Below, piece after piece: positions 28,960 through 39,425 of a DNA stretch of 64,000 nt (positions within the stretch are counted from its first letter, which is position 1; each line of letters starts with the position of its first letter). This stretch comes from Lolliginicoccus lacisalsi (lineage in GTDB: Bacteria; Actinomycetota; Actinomycetes; Mycobacteriales; Mycobacteriaceae), in NCBI RefSeq assembly GCF_014841105.1, contig NZ_JACYWE010000002.1, positions 406,434 to 470,433 of the forward strand, in the 5' to 3' direction. The translations under genes were made by a program, and so were the position numbers. The notes below the pieces were generated by a model. It did no database searches. It was given only the letters and a program-made list of their open reading frames with translations, and was not told where the DNA came from.

Positions 28960-29793
28960 GTGCACCAGCCCAACACTTCGGCCAACGCCGCGCCCCTCCC
29001 GCCCGCCGCGGAGGTGGAGCCCGATTTCCCGCGCGAGTGGATCGAGCTCACTGATCCGGGCAATCCCGAGCATGTCATCGCCGCGGACCTCACCTGGCTG
29101 CTGTCTCGCTGGACGTGCGTCTTTGGCACCCCGAGCTGCCAGGGGATCATCGAGGGGCGCGGCGCCGACGGCTGCTGCAGCCACGGCGCGTTCCTCGCCG
29201 ACGATGAGGACCGGGACCGCGTGGCCGCGGCGGCGCGCCACCTCACCGAGGACGATTGGGAACTGATGGCCGAGGCGCACCATCCAGGTTCCGGGGAGCT
29301 CGACATCTACGAGCTCGATGAGCTCGACGGGGAGGAGGCGCTGCGCACCCGACGGCACGATGGCGCGTGCATCTTCCTCAATCGACCAGGATTCGCCGGT
29401 GGCGTGGGGTGCGCGCTGCACCACATGGCCCTGCGCACCGGCGAGGAACTCGTGGCCGTCAAGCCGGACGTGTGCTGGCAGCTCCCCATCCGGCGCACGC
29501 AGGAGTGGGTGGAGCGGCCCGATGGGGAACAGATCCTTCGCACCACGATCACCGAGTACGACCGGCGCGGCTGGGGCCCCGGTGGTGCCGACCTGACCTG
29601 GTGGTGCACCTCGTCCCCGGACGCGCACATCGGCTCCGAGGCGGTGTGGCGGTCGATGTCCGCCGAGCTGCGGGCACTCATCGGCGACGACGCCTACGAG
29701 GCGCTCGCGACGATGTGCCGCCGCCGCGAGGGGCTCGGGCTGATCGCCGTGCATCCCGCGACCGCCCGTGCCGGGGAAGCCGCGGATAGCTGA
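28960..29793 (+). CDS. Conserved cysteine-rich protein (Rv0495c-like), function unknown
   Basis: 277-aa protein read divergently from ppx. It is soluble and acidic, with cysteines in [61 protein letters not shown] and TMCRRREG. This repeated CxH/CC layout suggests metal or iron-sulfur binding. The sequence matches the well-conserved actinobacterial family represented by Rv0495c, whose role is not established. GTG 28960 is chosen because conserved sequence begins soon after and upstream codons would overlap the ppx promoter. Confidence 0.85.
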   Translation: MHQPNTSANAAPLPPAAEVEPDFPREWIELTDPGNPEHVIAADLTWLLSRWTCVFGTPSCQGIIEGRGADGCCSHGAFLADDEDRDRVAAAARHLTEDDWELMAEAHHPGSGELDIYELDELDGEEALRTRRHDGACIFLNRPGFAGGVGCALHHMALRTGEELVAVKPDVCWQLPIRRTQEWVERPDGEQILRTTITEYDRRGWGPGGADLTWWCTSSPDAHIGSEAVWRSMSAELRALIGDDAYEALATMCRRREGLGLIAVHPATARAGEAADS

Positions 29794-29814
29794 TCGCGCT
29801 GGCGGCGCGCCGCG

Positions 29815-30501
29815 CTAGGGCTCGAGCTTGTAGCCGAGGCCGCGCACGGTGACGAGGTGGCGCGGCTTCGCGGGATCCTGCTCGATCTTCGACCGCAGCC
29901 GCTTGACGTGCACATCGAGGGTCTTGGTGTCGCCGACGTAGTCGGCGCCCCAGACCCGATCAATGAGCTGGCCCCTCGTGAGCACCCGGCCGCTGTTGCG
30001 CAGCAGGTACTCAAGGAGGTCGAACTCCTTGAGCGGCAGCGTGATGGTGTCACCGCTGACCTGCACGATATGCCGCTCGACATCCATGCGCACCGGCCCG
30101 GCCTCCAGGACTGTATCCGAGGCCAGCTCGGCCTCCGGCTCCGCACCACGGCGCAGGACGGCGCGGATGCGGGCGATCAGCTCGCGCGAGGAGTACGGCT
30201 TGGTCACGTAGTCATCGGCACCGATCTCGAGGCCCACGACCTTGTCGATCTCGCTGTCGCGCGCGGTCACCATGATCACCGGCACCGCCGACCGCGACCG
30301 TAGCTGCTTGCAGACCTCGGTGCCGCTCATGCCCGGCAGCATGATGTCGAGCAGGACGATGTCCGCCCCGTCGTCATCGAAGGTGTCCAGCGCGGCGGGA
30401 CCGTCCGTGGCGATCGTGACCTCGAACCCTTCCTTCCGGAGCAGGAACGCGAGCGGATCGGCCAGCGATTCCTCGTCTTCCACGATCAGCACTCTTGTCA
30501 C
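29815..30501 (-). CDS. regX3: Response regulator RegX3
   Basis: 228-aa OmpR-type response regulator. The receiver domain (1-115) has Asp52 as phosphoacceptor in VLLDIMLPGMSG and Lys in DDYVTKPYSSREL. The C-terminal winged helix (130-228) includes EFDLLEYLLRNSGRVLTRGQL and VHVKRLRSKIE. Partner of SenX3, with a four-base overlap. In relatives the pair responds to low phosphate and controls phosphate-uptake genes. It is convergent with the Rv0495c-like gene. Confidence 0.96.
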   Translation of the reverse strand: MTRVLIVEDEESLADPLAFLLRKEGFEVTIATDGPAALDTFDDDGADIVLLDIMLPGMSGTEVCKQLRSRSAVPVIMVTARDSEIDKVVGLEIGADDYVTKPYSSRELIARIRAVLRRGAEPEAELASDTVLEAGPVRMDVERHIVQVSGDTITLPLKEFDLLEYLLRNSGRVLTRGQLIDRVWGADYVGDTKTLDVHVKRLRSKIEQDPAKPRHLVTVRGLGYKLEP

Positions 30502-31700
30502 CGGCGTGATTCCTCTCTCAGATCCGCTGGGCCTTTCCCAGCAGCAAGCGGTTCGGTTGCATCATCGGATTCGACATAGGCGGGAAGCACCAGGGTGAAC
30601 GTCGACCCCGTGCCCGGTCGGCTCCACATCCGGATCGAGCCATTGTGGTTGGCCGCGACATGCTTGACGATAGCGAGACCGAGCCCGGTGCCCCCGGTCG
30701 CCCGCGAGCGAGCCTTGTCCACCCGGAAGAATCGCTCGAACACGCGCTCGTGGTACTCCGGCGCGATGCCTATCCCCCGGTCGGTGACACTGATCTCGAC
30801 ATTGCCGTCGCGCATGTTCCGGCTGATCGTCACCGGCGTATTGGACGGCGAGTACGAGATGGCATTGGACAACAAGTTCGACAGCGCCGTCACGAGCAGC
30901 GTGCGATCGCCCAGGACCTCGAGCCCGCTCGGGAAGTCCGTGGTGATGGTGATATCGGCGGCCTCCGCGGATACCGCCGCCCGCTCGAGCGCCTCCTTGA
31001 CGATCTCGTCGACATCCACGACCTCGAGATCGGGGAGCTTCTCCGCGCCCTGCAAGCGCGAGAGCGCGATCAGCTCGCTGACCATGTTCCCGAGCCTGTT
31101 GGACTCGTGCAGCATCCGCTCCCCGAAGTGCTGCACCGATTCGGGATCGTCGGTGGACTCGAGCAGCGCCTCGGCGAGCAGGCTGATCGCCCCCACCGGC
31201 GTCTTGAGCTCATGGCTGACGTTGGCGACGAAATCGCGCCGGGTGGCCTCCATGCGGACTTGCTCGGAATCGTCCTCGGCGTAGACCACCGCGATGCGCG
31301 GCTCGGCGGCATGCAGCAGGTGGGCCCGGCCGCGAACAGCCACGGCCCGGCGCGCGAGGGGCCGCGTCTTGGCGGACATGTCGAAATCCACGCTCTCGCC
31401 GGTCGCGATGACCTGCTGGACCGCCGCCCACGCACGATCATCGAGCAAATGGTTGCGCACCACCCCGAGCTCCTCCACGCGCACGTTGGACAGCACCACG
31501 CGCTGCTGGGAGTCAACCACGGCGATGCCGATCGGCGCGGACGAGACCACGAGGTCGAGGACCTGCGAGACAGTCAGCGTCTCGGGCTCGTGCGGGCTCG
31601 CCACGGCCCTCTGCTGCAACCGGGCATTGACAAGCGACCCGGCAATTCCACCAATGCCCGCGGCGCAGAGCGCGAGCAGCACGGCCTGGAGGATCGTCAC
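30498..31700 (-). CDS. senX3: Sensor histidine kinase SenX3
   Basis: 400-aa membrane sensor. One N-terminal hydrophobic segment (residues 3-24) is followed by a PAS-like domain (about 45-140), the H-box FVANVSHELKTPVGA with the phosphorylated His near 163, and the ATPase domain with ALSNLLSNAISYSP, DRGIGIAP, FERFFRVDKARSRATGGTGLGL. The kinase comes first and overlaps regX3 by four bases. Unlike the mycobacterial locus I recall, no repeat array lies between the two genes. Confidence 0.96.
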   Translation of the reverse strand: MTILQAVLLALCAAGIGGIAGSLVNARLQQRAVASPHEPETLTVSQVLDLVVSSAPIGIAVVDSQQRVVLSNVRVEELGVVRNHLLDDRAWAAVQQVIATGESVDFDMSAKTRPLARRAVAVRGRAHLLHAAEPRIAVVYAEDDSEQVRMEATRRDFVANVSHELKTPVGAISLLAEALLESTDDPESVQHFGERMLHESNRLGNMVSELIALSRLQGAEKLPDLEVVDVDEIVKEALERAAVSAEAADITITTDFPSGLEVLGDRTLLVTALSNLLSNAISYSPSNTPVTISRNMRDGNVEISVTDRGIGIAPEYHERVFERFFRVDKARSRATGGTGLGLAIVKHVAANHNGSIRMWSRPGTGSTFTLVLPAYVESDDATEPLAAGKGPADLREESRR

Positions 31701-31873
31701 GTCTCGAATGGTACGGAGGAATGAACAAACACCCTAATATCGTGGAGCGAATTCAACGCACGTCACAATCGACGAGGTGGAAATTCCTTTCCTGTTCACG
31801 ATCGCGCAATGTTGCTCGCCCCATTCGGGTGGTGTGGTGCCAGGCGGGGCCACGGCGCCACACCGCCCGAGGA

Positions 31874-31903
31874 GCCCGGTGAGTACGTGCCCGGTGATTA
31901 CTT
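31874..31903. repeat. 15-nt tandem duplication across the gpm stop codon
   Basis: Two adjacent 15-nt units (31874-31888 and 31889-31903) differ at two positions and share GCCCGGTGA and TAC. The second contains the TAA stop of the phosphoglycerate mutase gene on the minus strand. It is one of several short duplications around gene ends in this window. Confidence 0.7.
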
Positions 31904-32644
31904 GCCTTGGGCTGCTACCGCGGCGGCGCCCGCTGCGGCGGCCTCGGGATCGAGATAGGTACCGCCGGGATTAGCGGGAGCGAGGTCCTCGCCGTCGAAC
32001 CGGTACACCAGCGGGATGCCGGTGGGGATGTTCAGCTGCGCGATATCGGTGTCCGAGACGCCATCAAGGTGCTTGACCAGTGCCCGCAGCGAGTTGCCGT
32101 GCGCCGCGACGATGACGGTCTTGCCCGCCCGGAGATCGGCCGCGATGGTGGCCTCCCAGTACGGCACGAGCCGCGTGACCACATGCTGCAGGCACTCGGT
32201 GAGCGGCGCGTCCTCGAGATCGGCATACCGCGGATCCTGGTCCTGGCTGTACTCGCTGCCCACCTCGATGGGCGGCGGCGGGGTGTCATAGCTGCGCCGC
32301 CACTCCATGAACTGGTCCTCGCCGTACTCGGCCTTCACCTGGGCCTTGTTCTTGCCCTGCAGAGCGCCGTAGTGGCGCTCGTTGAGGCGCCAGTCCCGAT
32401 GCACCGGGATCCAGTGACGGTCCGCGGCATCGAGCGCGACGTTCGCGGTGGTGATAGCACGACGCAGCAGGGACGTGTAGAGGACGTCCGGGAGAACGCC
32501 ATGGTCGACAAGGAGCTCGCCGGCCCGCTTTGCCTCGCCCATGCCCTTCTCGGTGAGGTGGACATCCACCCAGCCGGTGAACAGGTTCAGCGCGTTCCAT
32601 TCGCTCTCGCCGTGGCGCAGCAGCACGAGGGTTCCGATACTCAT
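31898..32644 (-). CDS. gpmA: 2,3-bisphosphoglycerate-dependent phosphoglycerate mutase
   Basis: 248-aa glycolytic/gluconeogenic enzyme of the histidine phosphatase fold. The phospho-His11 motif is [53 protein letters not shown] and the second His in [16 protein letters not shown] are all canonical for dPGM. A short Ala-rich tail follows the lid. Start ATG 32644. It sits between senX3 and an acyl-CoA ligase. Confidence 0.96.
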   Translation of the reverse strand: MSIGTLVLLRHGESEWNALNLFTGWVDVHLTEKGMGEAKRAGELLVDHGVLPDVLYTSLLRRAITTANVALDAADRHWIPVHRDWRLNERHYGALQGKNKAQVKAEYGEDQFMEWRRSYDTPPPPIEVGSEYSQDQDPRYADLEDAPLTECLQHVVTRLVPYWEATIAADLRAGKTVIVAAHGNSLRALVKHLDGVSDTDIAQLNIPTGIPLVYRFDGEDLAPANPGGTYLDPEAAAAGAAAVAAQGK

Positions 32645-32702
32645 TCCCTCATCCTTGCATGGCGCTCCCGCCCGGGTCGCGGGGTCATCGAAGTTCGCGG
32701 CA

Positions 32703-34292
32703 CTAGCTCGCCTCGGCCTCCCGCGCGCGCAGGTCCTTGCGGAGGATCTTGCCGGCGGCTGACTTCGGCACCGCCTCGATGAACTCCACCGCGCGGACCT
32801 TCTTGTGCGGCGACACCTTCTCCGCGACGAACTCCATCACAGCGTCCGCGGTGAGCTCCGCGCCCTGCTGCGCGACGACATAGGCCTTGGGCACTTCCTC
32901 GCCCTCCGCATCGATCACACCGATCACCGCGGCATCGGCGATCTGCGGATGCGTCAGCAGCAACGCCTCGAGCTCGGCGGGCGGCACCTGGTAGCCCTTG
33001 TACTTGATGAGCTCCTTGAGCCGGTCGACGATCGTGACCACGCCATCCGCGCTCACCGTCGCCATGTCGCCGGTGCGCAGGAAGCCATCGTCCATGATGG
33101 TCTCCGCGGTCGCCTCGGCGTTGCCGAGATAGCCCTTCATGATGTTGGGCCCCTTGCACCACAGCTCGCCGGGCTCGCTCGTGCCCTCCTCGGGAACCGG
33201 CATCTCGTCCCCGCTCGCCGGGTCAACGAGCTTGCACTCCATGTTCGGAACCGTGAAGCCCACCGAATCCAGCGGCACGTCATCCCGATCGAGCGGGATC
33301 AACTGGCTCACCGGGCTCATCTCGCTCATCCCGTAGCCCTGCCGCACGATGCAGCCCAGCCGCTTCTCCACGGCATGCCCCAGGTTCGCGTCCAGCGGCG
33401 CCGCGCCCGAGAAGACGAGCTCCACGCTCGACAGGTCCACCTCGTCCACCGCGGGATGCTTGGCGAGGGCCACCGCGATCGGCGGCGCGATGAAGATCTG
33501 CGTGCACTTGTTCTCCGAGGTGATCCGCAGGAACTCCGCGAGATCGAACCGCGGCATCGTCACCAGCGTGGAGCGATTGCGCAGCGCCAGGTTCAGCAGC
33601 ACTGTCATGCCATAGATGTGGAAGAACGGCAGCACCGCCAGGATGCGCTGCGGCCCCTCGCCGAGCAGCCCGCTCGCCTGCGACACGTTCGCCACGAGAT
33701 TGCGATGGGTCAGCATCACTCCCTTGGGGCGGCCGGTGGTGCCCGAGGAGTATGGCAGCACCGCCAGATGCTCCGCCGGATCGATCTCCACTCGTGGCGC
33801 CGGGGCAAGCTCGCCGAGCAGGTCCCGCAGCGACGCGAAGCCCTCCGCGCCATCGAGCACCACGATGCGCGAGGCATCGAGCCCGGCCTGCTCGGCGCCC
33901 GCGCGCGCCTGCGGCAACAGCGGTGACACCGTGAACAGGAACACCGCGCCCGAGTCGAGCAGTTGCTTGGCGATGTCCTCGGCGGTGTAGAGGGCGTTGA
34001 TCGTCGTGGCAGTGGCGCCCGCCCGCAGGATGCCATGGAACACAGCACCGAAAGCGGGCACGTTGGGCGAGTGCAGGGCCACCACATCGCCGGGCTTCAC
34101 GCCCCGCGCCGCGAGCGCCCCGGCCACGCCATTGATGTGCGCGATCAACTGGCCATACGTGGTGACCTGGCCGGACGGCCCGTCGATGAACACGGGGATC
34201 TCGAGCTCCGCGTCCGTGATGCTGCCGAACAGGAAATCGTAGATTCCGGTATCGGGGATGTCGACGTCAGGGAAAGGACTACGGAAGCTCAT
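32703..34292 (-). CDS. AMP-forming acyl-CoA synthetase (4-coumarate-CoA ligase type)
   Basis: 529-aa ANL-superfamily ligase. The phosphate loop is [21 protein letters not shown] (read as [10 protein letters not shown]), the aromatic/adenine block [14 protein letters not shown], the ribose-binding [10 protein letters not shown], and the C-terminal catalytic Lys lies in [14 protein letters not shown]. The closest pattern is 4CL-like enzymes ([15 protein letters not shown]-terminus), which activate aryl or fatty carboxylates with CoA. The actual acid is unknown. The gene stands alone, 58 bases from gpm. Confidence 0.92.
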   Translation of the reverse strand: MSFRSPFPDVDIPDTGIYDFLFGSITDAELEIPVFIDGPSGQVTTYGQLIAHINGVAGALAARGVKPGDVVALHSPNVPAFGAVFHGILRAGATATTINALYTAEDIAKQLLDSGAVFLFTVSPLLPQARAGAEQAGLDASRIVVLDGAEGFASLRDLLGELAPAPRVEIDPAEHLAVLPYSSGTTGRPKGVMLTHRNLVANVSQASGLLGEGPQRILAVLPFFHIYGMTVLLNLALRNRSTLVTMPRFDLAEFLRITSENKCTQIFIAPPIAVALAKHPAVDEVDLSSVELVFSGAAPLDANLGHAVEKRLGCIVRQGYGMSEMSPVSQLIPLDRDDVPLDSVGFTVPNMECKLVDPASGDEMPVPEEGTSEPGELWCKGPNIMKGYLGNAEATAETIMDDGFLRTGDMATVSADGVVTIVDRLKELIKYKGYQVPPAELEALLLTHPQIADAAVIGVIDAEGEEVPKAYVVAQQGAELTADAVMEFVAEKVSPHKKVRAVEFIEAVPKSAAGKILRKDLRAREAEAS

Positions 34293-34379
34293 GATGCTCC
34301 TGTCGCTAGACGGTGATCGGCATCACGGTATCACCGGCCGCATCCCCGCAGGAGGTCTACGCGCCCAGCGCGGCACGCC

Positions 34380-34955
34380 TCAGGAATTCGCCCGTTGCTC
34401 GCCCGCGGCTCCCACTGCCGAAGTCGGGGCCGCCGCTTCGCCCGGGAGCGGCTCGACATCCTCGTCCCTGATCAGATGCTCGAAGGCCTGCAGGTTGGCC
34501 AGCGACTCCCCGCGCGAGACGCGCCAGCGCCATTCGCGGCGGATCGCGGTGATGAAGCCCAACTCGAGCAGCACATTGAAGTCGCCATCAGCGGCCTCGA
34601 GCACCTGCCCGAGGAGCCGGTCGATCTCCTCCGGAGTGACGGCATGGTGCGCCATGCGGCCCACGAGGTAGATATCGCCAGAGCGATCCACCGTGTAGGC
34701 AACCCCGTACAGCCGCCGGTTGCGCTGCAACAAGTACTGGTGCACCGCCGGCTCGTTCTCGTCCGGATGACGGCAAACGAAGGCCTCGATCCGGACGCCA
34801 TGCACTGACGGCGTGAGCAGGCACGCCGTCTTCAGCTTCTTGGTACCAGGCAGCTCCACGACGAAGTGCGCTTCCCCGCGCCGCTCCACCGGAAGGTCGC
34901 GCTCCCGCAGGGTGTCCTCGATGACCTGCGTCGATCGTGCGATCTGATCAGACAT
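34380..34955 (-). CDS. YbjN-domain protein
   Basis: 191-aa cytoplasmic protein with a YbjN-type (secretion-chaperone-like) fold. Conserved elements are VVELPGTKKLKTACLLTP, FVCRHPDENEPAVHQYLLQRN and GDIYLVGRMAHHAVTPEEIDRLLGQ. ATG 34955 follows AGGAGA at good spacing. The same gene follows mshA in M. tuberculosis (Rv0487). A role in mycothiol or stress is not shown. The C-terminal 25 residues are low-complexity Ala/Pro. Confidence 0.88.
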   Translation of the reverse strand: MSDQIARSTQVIEDTLRERDLPVERRGEAHFVVELPGTKKLKTACLLTPSVHGVRIEAFVCRHPDENEPAVHQYLLQRNRRLYGVAYTVDRSGDIYLVGRMAHHAVTPEEIDRLLGQVLEAADGDFNVLLELGFITAIRREWRWRVSRGESLANLQAFEHLIRDEDVEPLPGEAAAPTSAVGAAGEQRANS

Positions 34956-35039
34956 GTGGTGATCTCTCCTTGTGCGATCGGTACCGCGCCCCACCTACCA
35001 GAGTGCCACGGGTCACCGATGACGCAACGCCGCGGGGCG

Positions 35040-36431
35040 CTAGCTGCCACTGATCACGATGCGACCGCGGTTTCGCTTGCGGCGCAGCACACGCTCCGCC
35101 GGAGCTCCCGCCCGCCGCGGCGAGATCCCAGGGCCACCGTGCTCGAGCAAGGCCCGCTGATAGCAATCGATGAGCGCATCGGCAGTATGCGACCACGAGA
35201 AACCTGCCGCGTGGCGCGGTGCCGCGGCCGCGAGGCGCGCGCGCGACCCGTCATCGGCGAGCAACCGCGACAGCGCCGCCGACCATTCCGCCACGCCATG
35301 CCCAGGCACCAGCGCGCCCGTCACCCCGTCCGCCACGGCCACGCCGAGCCCGCCCACATCGGCCGCGATCACCGGCGTCCCGCACGCCTGCGCCTCCAGC
35401 GCCACCAGGCCGAACGACTCCGAATAGCTCGGCACGGCCACCACGTCCGCCGCCCGGTACACCTCTGCCAGCTCAGCGGGCGGCTGCGGCGGCAGGAATG
35501 TCACGCGATCCTCGATCCCCAGCTCGCGCGCGAGCGCCACGAGGTCATAGCCATGCTGCCCGCTGCCCGAGGCCCCGCCCACGATCAGCACCCGCACCGG
35601 CATCGACCGGTCGCCAGCCAGCACCGCCGCGGCCGCGCGGAGCAGCACGTCGGGCGCCTTGAGCGGCTGGATCCGGCCCACGAACGCCACGACCTTCTCG
35701 CCCCGGTCGATGCCGAGCCGATCACGCGCAGCACCAGCGGGGCCGGGCGTGTATCGAACGAGATCAGCACCCGGAGCGGCGATATCGATCTTGCCGGGGC
35801 GCGCGCCATAGTAGCGCTGCAGCTGCCGCGACTCCTCGATCGTATTGCCCACCAGCCGGTCCGAGACATCCACGAGCTGCTGCTCCCCCGCCTGCCGCGA
35901 CCACGGCTCGGGCGCGTCCCCGTCGGCCAGGGCCGCGTTCTTCACTGCCGCGAGGGTGTGCGCGGTATGCACCAGCGGCACCCGCCACCGGTCCCGCGCC
36001 AGCCAGCCCACCTGCCCAGAAAGCCAGTAGTGCGAATGGATCAGATCGAAATGGCCGGGCTCGTTTGCTGCCTCCTCGCGGAGCACCGCGGCGGTGAACG
36101 GGCACATCTGGCTGGGCAGGTCGGACTTGCCGAGGCCCTCGAAAGGTCCCGCCACCACGTTGCGGACCGTCACCCCGGGCGCGGCCTCCACCAGGTGCGG
36201 GTCCGACGAGGAGGTGGCACGGGTGAAGATATCGACCGCGATGCCGCGCCGCGCGAGCTCCTTCGAGGTCTCCAGCACATACACGTTCATCCCGCCGGCA
36301 TCGCCGGTGCCGGGCTGCGCGAGCGGAGAGGTGTGCACCGAGATCACCGCGATGCGTCGCGGCACCGCTCCCCTGGCGGTGTCCCGCGATAATCGCTCGC
36401 CGCCATCGAGCCCTGCCCGTCGAGAATCCAC
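35040..36431 (-). CDS. mshA: D-inositol-3-phosphate glycosyltransferase MshA
   Basis: First enzyme of mycothiol biosynthesis: transfers GlcNAc from UDP-GlcNAc to 1-L-inositol-1-phosphate. The 463-aa GT4 enzyme has [26 protein letters not shown] (N-terminal Gly-rich acceptor loop, read in parts), [51 protein letters not shown] and VPGHG. A basic tail ([10 protein letters not shown]) closes the protein. The GTG start at 36431 is the longest; the conserved part begins near residue 25. Mycothiol supports the actinobacterial assignment. Confidence 0.95.
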   Translation of the reverse strand: MDSRRAGLDGGERLSRDTARGAVPRRIAVISVHTSPLAQPGTGDAGGMNVYVLETSKELARRGIAVDIFTRATSSSDPHLVEAAPGVTVRNVVAGPFEGLGKSDLPSQMCPFTAAVLREEAANEPGHFDLIHSHYWLSGQVGWLARDRWRVPLVHTAHTLAAVKNAALADGDAPEPWSRQAGEQQLVDVSDRLVGNTIEESRQLQRYYGARPGKIDIAAPGADLVRYTPGPAGAARDRLGIDRGEKVVAFVGRIQPLKAPDVLLRAAAAVLAGDRSMPVRVLIVGGASGSGQHGYDLVALARELGIEDRVTFLPPQPPAELAEVYRAADVVAVPSYSESFGLVALEAQACGTPVIAADVGGLGVAVADGVTGALVPGHGVAEWSAALSRLLADDGSRARLAAAAPRHAAGFSWSHTADALIDCYQRALLEHGGPGISPRRAGAPAERVLRRKRNRGRIVISGS

Positions 36432-36482
36432 TCGATCAATCCTGCCCTAAGTCCGTCGTGCATGGAAAAACTGCGCCCGCCC

Positions 36483-37319
36483 CTAGCAGGAACCCGCGAA
36501 CGCCTCGATTTCTTCCACGAACCGATCCGCGTCCTCCAGGAACAACGCATGCCCAGCCCCGTCCCACCAGCTCTGGCTGGCCTGCGGCACCAGGCCATGC
36601 CCGTGCCGGGCCGCCGCGATATCCACCGCTTCATCAGCGGTTCCGTGGACGAACAGCACCGGTATGCCCAGTCCACGAAGGGTCGCATCATGGTCGACGT
36701 CGCGGCGGAACAGCGCGCCCCGCACGCGCGGCGGGGTGCACAGGCTCGCGCCGATGAGGGCTTGCGCCACCGCGCCCATGCCGGGCAGCCCCGGCGGGAT
36801 GAGTGCCGGCCCGAACTCGGTGAACGCCCGGGCCGCCTCCTGCGGATCCTCCGACAAGGCCCCCGGGATGACCCGCTTCATGGCCGGGCCCACCGTCGCG
36901 CCCGGCCGGTTCCTGCCCAGGCTCGTGATCGCCGATACCAGCACTACCCCGGCTGCCCGCCGCGTGCCACGCCGCGCCAGGTAGTCGCAGAGCACCAGCC
37001 CGCCGTAGGACCAGCCGACCAGGATCGCGCCCATCGCCTCCTCGCGCGCCAGCACCGCCTCCACGTCGTCCGCCCACATCCCGGGATCCGAGTACCCCTC
37101 GCGCGGCACGTCCGAGGAACCATGCCCCCGCAGGTCCATCGCGATCACCCGGTGCCGGGCCGCGAGCTGGGCGAGGACTTCGGGCCCCCAGCAGGCACCG
37201 GATTGCGACCAGCCGTGCACCAGCAGGAGCGGCGGTGCCGCTGCTTCCGCGCCCGGACCATGCACCCGGTAGGCGATGCGGGTGCCGTCGCTGCTCGTGG
37301 CCTGATCGATGCGTGCCAT
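36483..37319 (-). CDS. Alpha/beta hydrolase
   Basis: 278-aa alpha/beta-hydrolase. The oxyanion-hole strand is LLLVHGWSQSG, the nucleophile elbow ILVGWSYGGLV with Ser near 113, the acid in VLFVHGTADEAV, and the catalytic His in WDGAGHALFLED. ATG 37319 is 46 bases from the divergent SDR start; the longer frame is only antisense to that SDR. Peroxidase- or esterase-type activity cannot be separated from the sequence. Confidence 0.88.
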   Translation of the reverse strand: MARIDQATSSDGTRIAYRVHGPGAEAAAPPLLLVHGWSQSGACWGPEVLAQLAARHRVIAMDLRGHGSSDVPREGYSDPGMWADDVEAVLAREEAMGAILVGWSYGGLVLCDYLARRGTRRAAGVVLVSAITSLGRNRPGATVGPAMKRVIPGALSEDPQEAARAFTEFGPALIPPGLPGMGAVAQALIGASLCTPPRVRGALFRRDVDHDATLRGLGIPVLFVHGTADEAVDIAAARHGHGLVPQASQSWWDGAGHALFLEDADRFVEEIEAFAGSC

Positions 37320-37365
37320 GGTGACGACGGTAGCGCGCCCCGGGAGCACCACTATCATCACCGGC

Positions 37366-38112
37366 ATGACCATTCCTGCCGATGCACGCATAGCAGTAGT
37401 GACCGGTGCCAGCTCGGGCATCGGCGCCGCCACCGCCCGGGAACTCACCCGCCAGGGATTCCACGTCGTCATCGGCGCCCGCCGCACCGACCGGCTCGCC
37501 GCGCTAGCCGACGAGATCGGCGGCACCGCGCTGCCCCTCGACGTCACCGATGACGCCTCCGTCGAGGCGTTCGCGAGCCAGATCCCGCGCGCAGATGTGC
37601 TGGTCAACAACGCGGGCGGAGCCAAAGGGCTCGAGACCGTGCTCGACGCCGAGCTCGAGAAGTGGCGGTGGATGTGGGAGACCAACGTCCTCGGCACGCT
37701 GCGCATGACGCGCGCCCTGATGCCCGCGCTCCTTGCCTCCGGCAACGGGCTGATCGTCACCGTCACCTCCATCGCCGCGCTCGAGATCTACCCCGGCGGC
37801 TCCGGCTACACCTCCGCCAAGCACGCGCCGGGCGTCCTCCACCGCACACTGCGCGACGAGCTCCTCGGCCAGCCCATCCGACTCACCGAGATCGCCCCCG
37901 GCGCCGTGGAGACCGAGTTCTCGCTCGTCCGGTTCGACGGCGACGATGCCAAGGCCGCCAAGGTCTACGAGGGATTCCAGCCGCTCGTCGCCGAGGACGT
38001 CGCCGAGGTCATCGGCTTCGTCGCCTCCCGGCCAGCGCATGTCAACCTCGACCAGGTCCTGATCAAGCCCCGCGCCCAGGCCGGGCCGGGCAAGTTCGCG
38101 CGGGAAGGCTGA
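37366..38112 (+). CDS. Short-chain dehydrogenase/reductase
   Basis: 248-aa classical SDR with the TGASSGIG cofactor loop (residues 14-21), NNAGG, a catalytic Ser in VTVTSIAAL and YTSAK as Tyr-x3-Lys. The C-terminal LITE-type segment TEIAPGAVETEFSLVRF is typical of the YdfG/serine-dehydrogenase-like group. Synteny with Rv0484c. The end of the gene, including TGA, is repeated 31 bases downstream (38129-38144). Confidence 0.93.
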   Translation: MTIPADARIAVVTGASSGIGAATARELTRQGFHVVIGARRTDRLAALADEIGGTALPLDVTDDASVEAFASQIPRADVLVNNAGGAKGLETVLDAELEKWRWMWETNVLGTLRMTRALMPALLASGNGLIVTVTSIAALEIYPGGSGYTSAKHAPGVLHRTLRDELLGQPIRLTEIAPGAVETEFSLVRFDGDDAKAAKVYEGFQPLVAEDVAEVIGFVASRPAHVNLDQVLIKPRAQAGPGKFAREG

Positions 38113-38144
38113 GCGCGGGGGCGCGGGGGCGCGGGAAGGCTGAG
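38098..38144. repeat. 16-nt duplication of the SDR gene end
   Basis: GCGCGGGAAGGCTGAG occurs at 38098-38113, covering the last codons and TGA of the SDR, and identically at 38129-38144, separated by a GCGCGGGG-rich linker. It is a non-coding echo of the stop region. Confidence 0.8.
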
Positions 38145-38168
38145 ATCGGCGGGCGCGGGGCGGTCCGA

Positions 38169-38207
38169 GTGGAAACTTTTCCCGCTCTGGCCGGGAAGAG
38201 GTTCCAC
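38169..38207. repeat. Dispersed hairpin repeat, copy 1 (imperfect)
   Basis: GTGGAAACTTTTCCC at 38169-38183 faces GGGAAGAGGTTCCAC at 38193-38207, a 15-bp inverted repeat with two mismatches and a nine-base loop. The left arm plus GC (17 nt) is identical to the left arm at 48445. It lies between convergent SDR and murB, where a bidirectional terminator would be expected. Confidence 0.7.
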
Positions 38208-38292
38208 TCCTCGTGGAGCACGTGCAGGCCAGAGCACGAGCAGGCCAGACCAGCGAGCCACCAGGCAGGAGCCCGCCCCGGAAACCCGCCCT

Positions 38293-39402
38293 CTAGATCG
38301 TGATGCCCACGCACACCGGCTCGGGGTGCAGCCGCACGCCGAACGCCTCCTCGACCCCGCCCTGCACCTCGCGCGCCCGAGCGGTGATGTCGGCGGCACT
38401 GGCGGCGCCACGGTGGGTGAGCGCGAGGGTGTGCTTGGTGGAGAGGCGCGCGGGCGCATCAGCACCAGGGTGGCCCCGGGTGAACCCGGCCTTCTCGATG
38501 AGCCATCCGGCGGAGAGCTTCACGTAGCCGTCATCGGCGGGGAAATGGGGCATCGAGACATCATCGCCGAGGCGGGCGCGCGCGGCGGCGAGCACCTCAT
38601 CGAGGGACGCGGCGGGGATGATCGGGTTGGTGAAGAACGAGCCGGCGCTCCAGGTGTCGTGGTCGTCGCTGTCGAGCACCATGCCCTTGCCCTGTCGCAG
38701 CGCCAGCACTGCCTCGCGCACCTCAGCGGGCGCGAGCCGGTCGCCATCGCCCGCGCCGAGGCGTCGCGCGAGCTCGCCGTAGCGGATGGGCGCGCTGAGG
38801 CCGTCATCGAGCAGCTCGAGCTCGACCGAGAGCACCACGGCCGTATCGGTGTTCTTGAGGATGCTGTGCCGGTAGGAGAGGTGCAGTTCCTCGGGGTGGG
38901 CCCAGCGAACGCTGCCGGTGGCACGGTCGAGCAGTTCCACGCGCCGCAGCACGGAGGCGATCTCGACGCCATATGCGCCCACGTTCTGCACCGGTGTCGC
39001 GCCCGTTGATCCGGGTATGCCGGAGAGGCATTCGATGCCACCGAGCCCCGCGGCGACGGCAGCGGTGACGACGGCGTCCCAGTTGGCGCCGGCCTCGGCG
39101 TGCAGGACGTTGCCCTCGACCCAATGGCGCGTGCTCGCGACCCGCACGACCACCATGTCGGCGCCCTCGTCCGCGATGAGGAGGTTCGAGCCGCCCGCGA
39201 GGATGAGCAGCGGGACCTGCTCCTGGTCGAGGCGCCGCACCACCCCGGCGAGGGCCTCGGTGGTGGGGCAGCTGACCACGGCGGTCGCGGGTCCTCCGAC
39301 CCGGAACGTGGTGTAGGCCGACAGTGGCGTATCAACGGTCACTGACGCACCAAATTCTTCGCCAAGTCGCGCCACGAGGCCCAATGAGTGGATTGCAGAC
39401 AC
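38293..39402 (-). CDS. murB: UDP-N-acetylenolpyruvoylglucosamine reductase (type I MurB)
   Basis: FAD enzyme that reduces the enolpyruvyl group to make UDP-MurNAc, a cytoplasmic step of peptidoglycan synthesis. The 369-aa protein shows TTFRVGGPATAVV, LILAGGSNLLIAD, SGIPGSTGATPVQNVGAYG, the SFFTNPI active-site Ser and KLSAGWLIEKAGF with the C-terminal Glu region. GTG 39402 is the chosen start; it lies only 23 bases from the divergent DUF2505 start at 39426, and no clear ribosome site is visible. Confidence 0.94.
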   Translation of the reverse strand: MSAIHSLGLVARLGEEFGASVTVDTPLSAYTTFRVGGPATAVVSCPTTEALAGVVRRLDQEQVPLLILAGGSNLLIADEGADMVVVRVASTRHWVEGNVLHAEAGANWDAVVTAAVAAGLGGIECLSGIPGSTGATPVQNVGAYGVEIASVLRRVELLDRATGSVRWAHPEELHLSYRHSILKNTDTAVVLSVELELLDDGLSAPIRYGELARRLGAGDGDRLAPAEVREAVLALRQGKGMVLDSDDHDTWSAGSFFTNPIIPAASLDEVLAAARARLGDDVSMPHFPADDGYVKLSAGWLIEKAGFTRGHPGADAPARLSTKHTLALTHRGAASAADITARAREVQGGVEEAFGVRLHPEPVCVGITI

Positions 39403-39425
39403 AAGAGAACGGTAACGTGCCGAGC

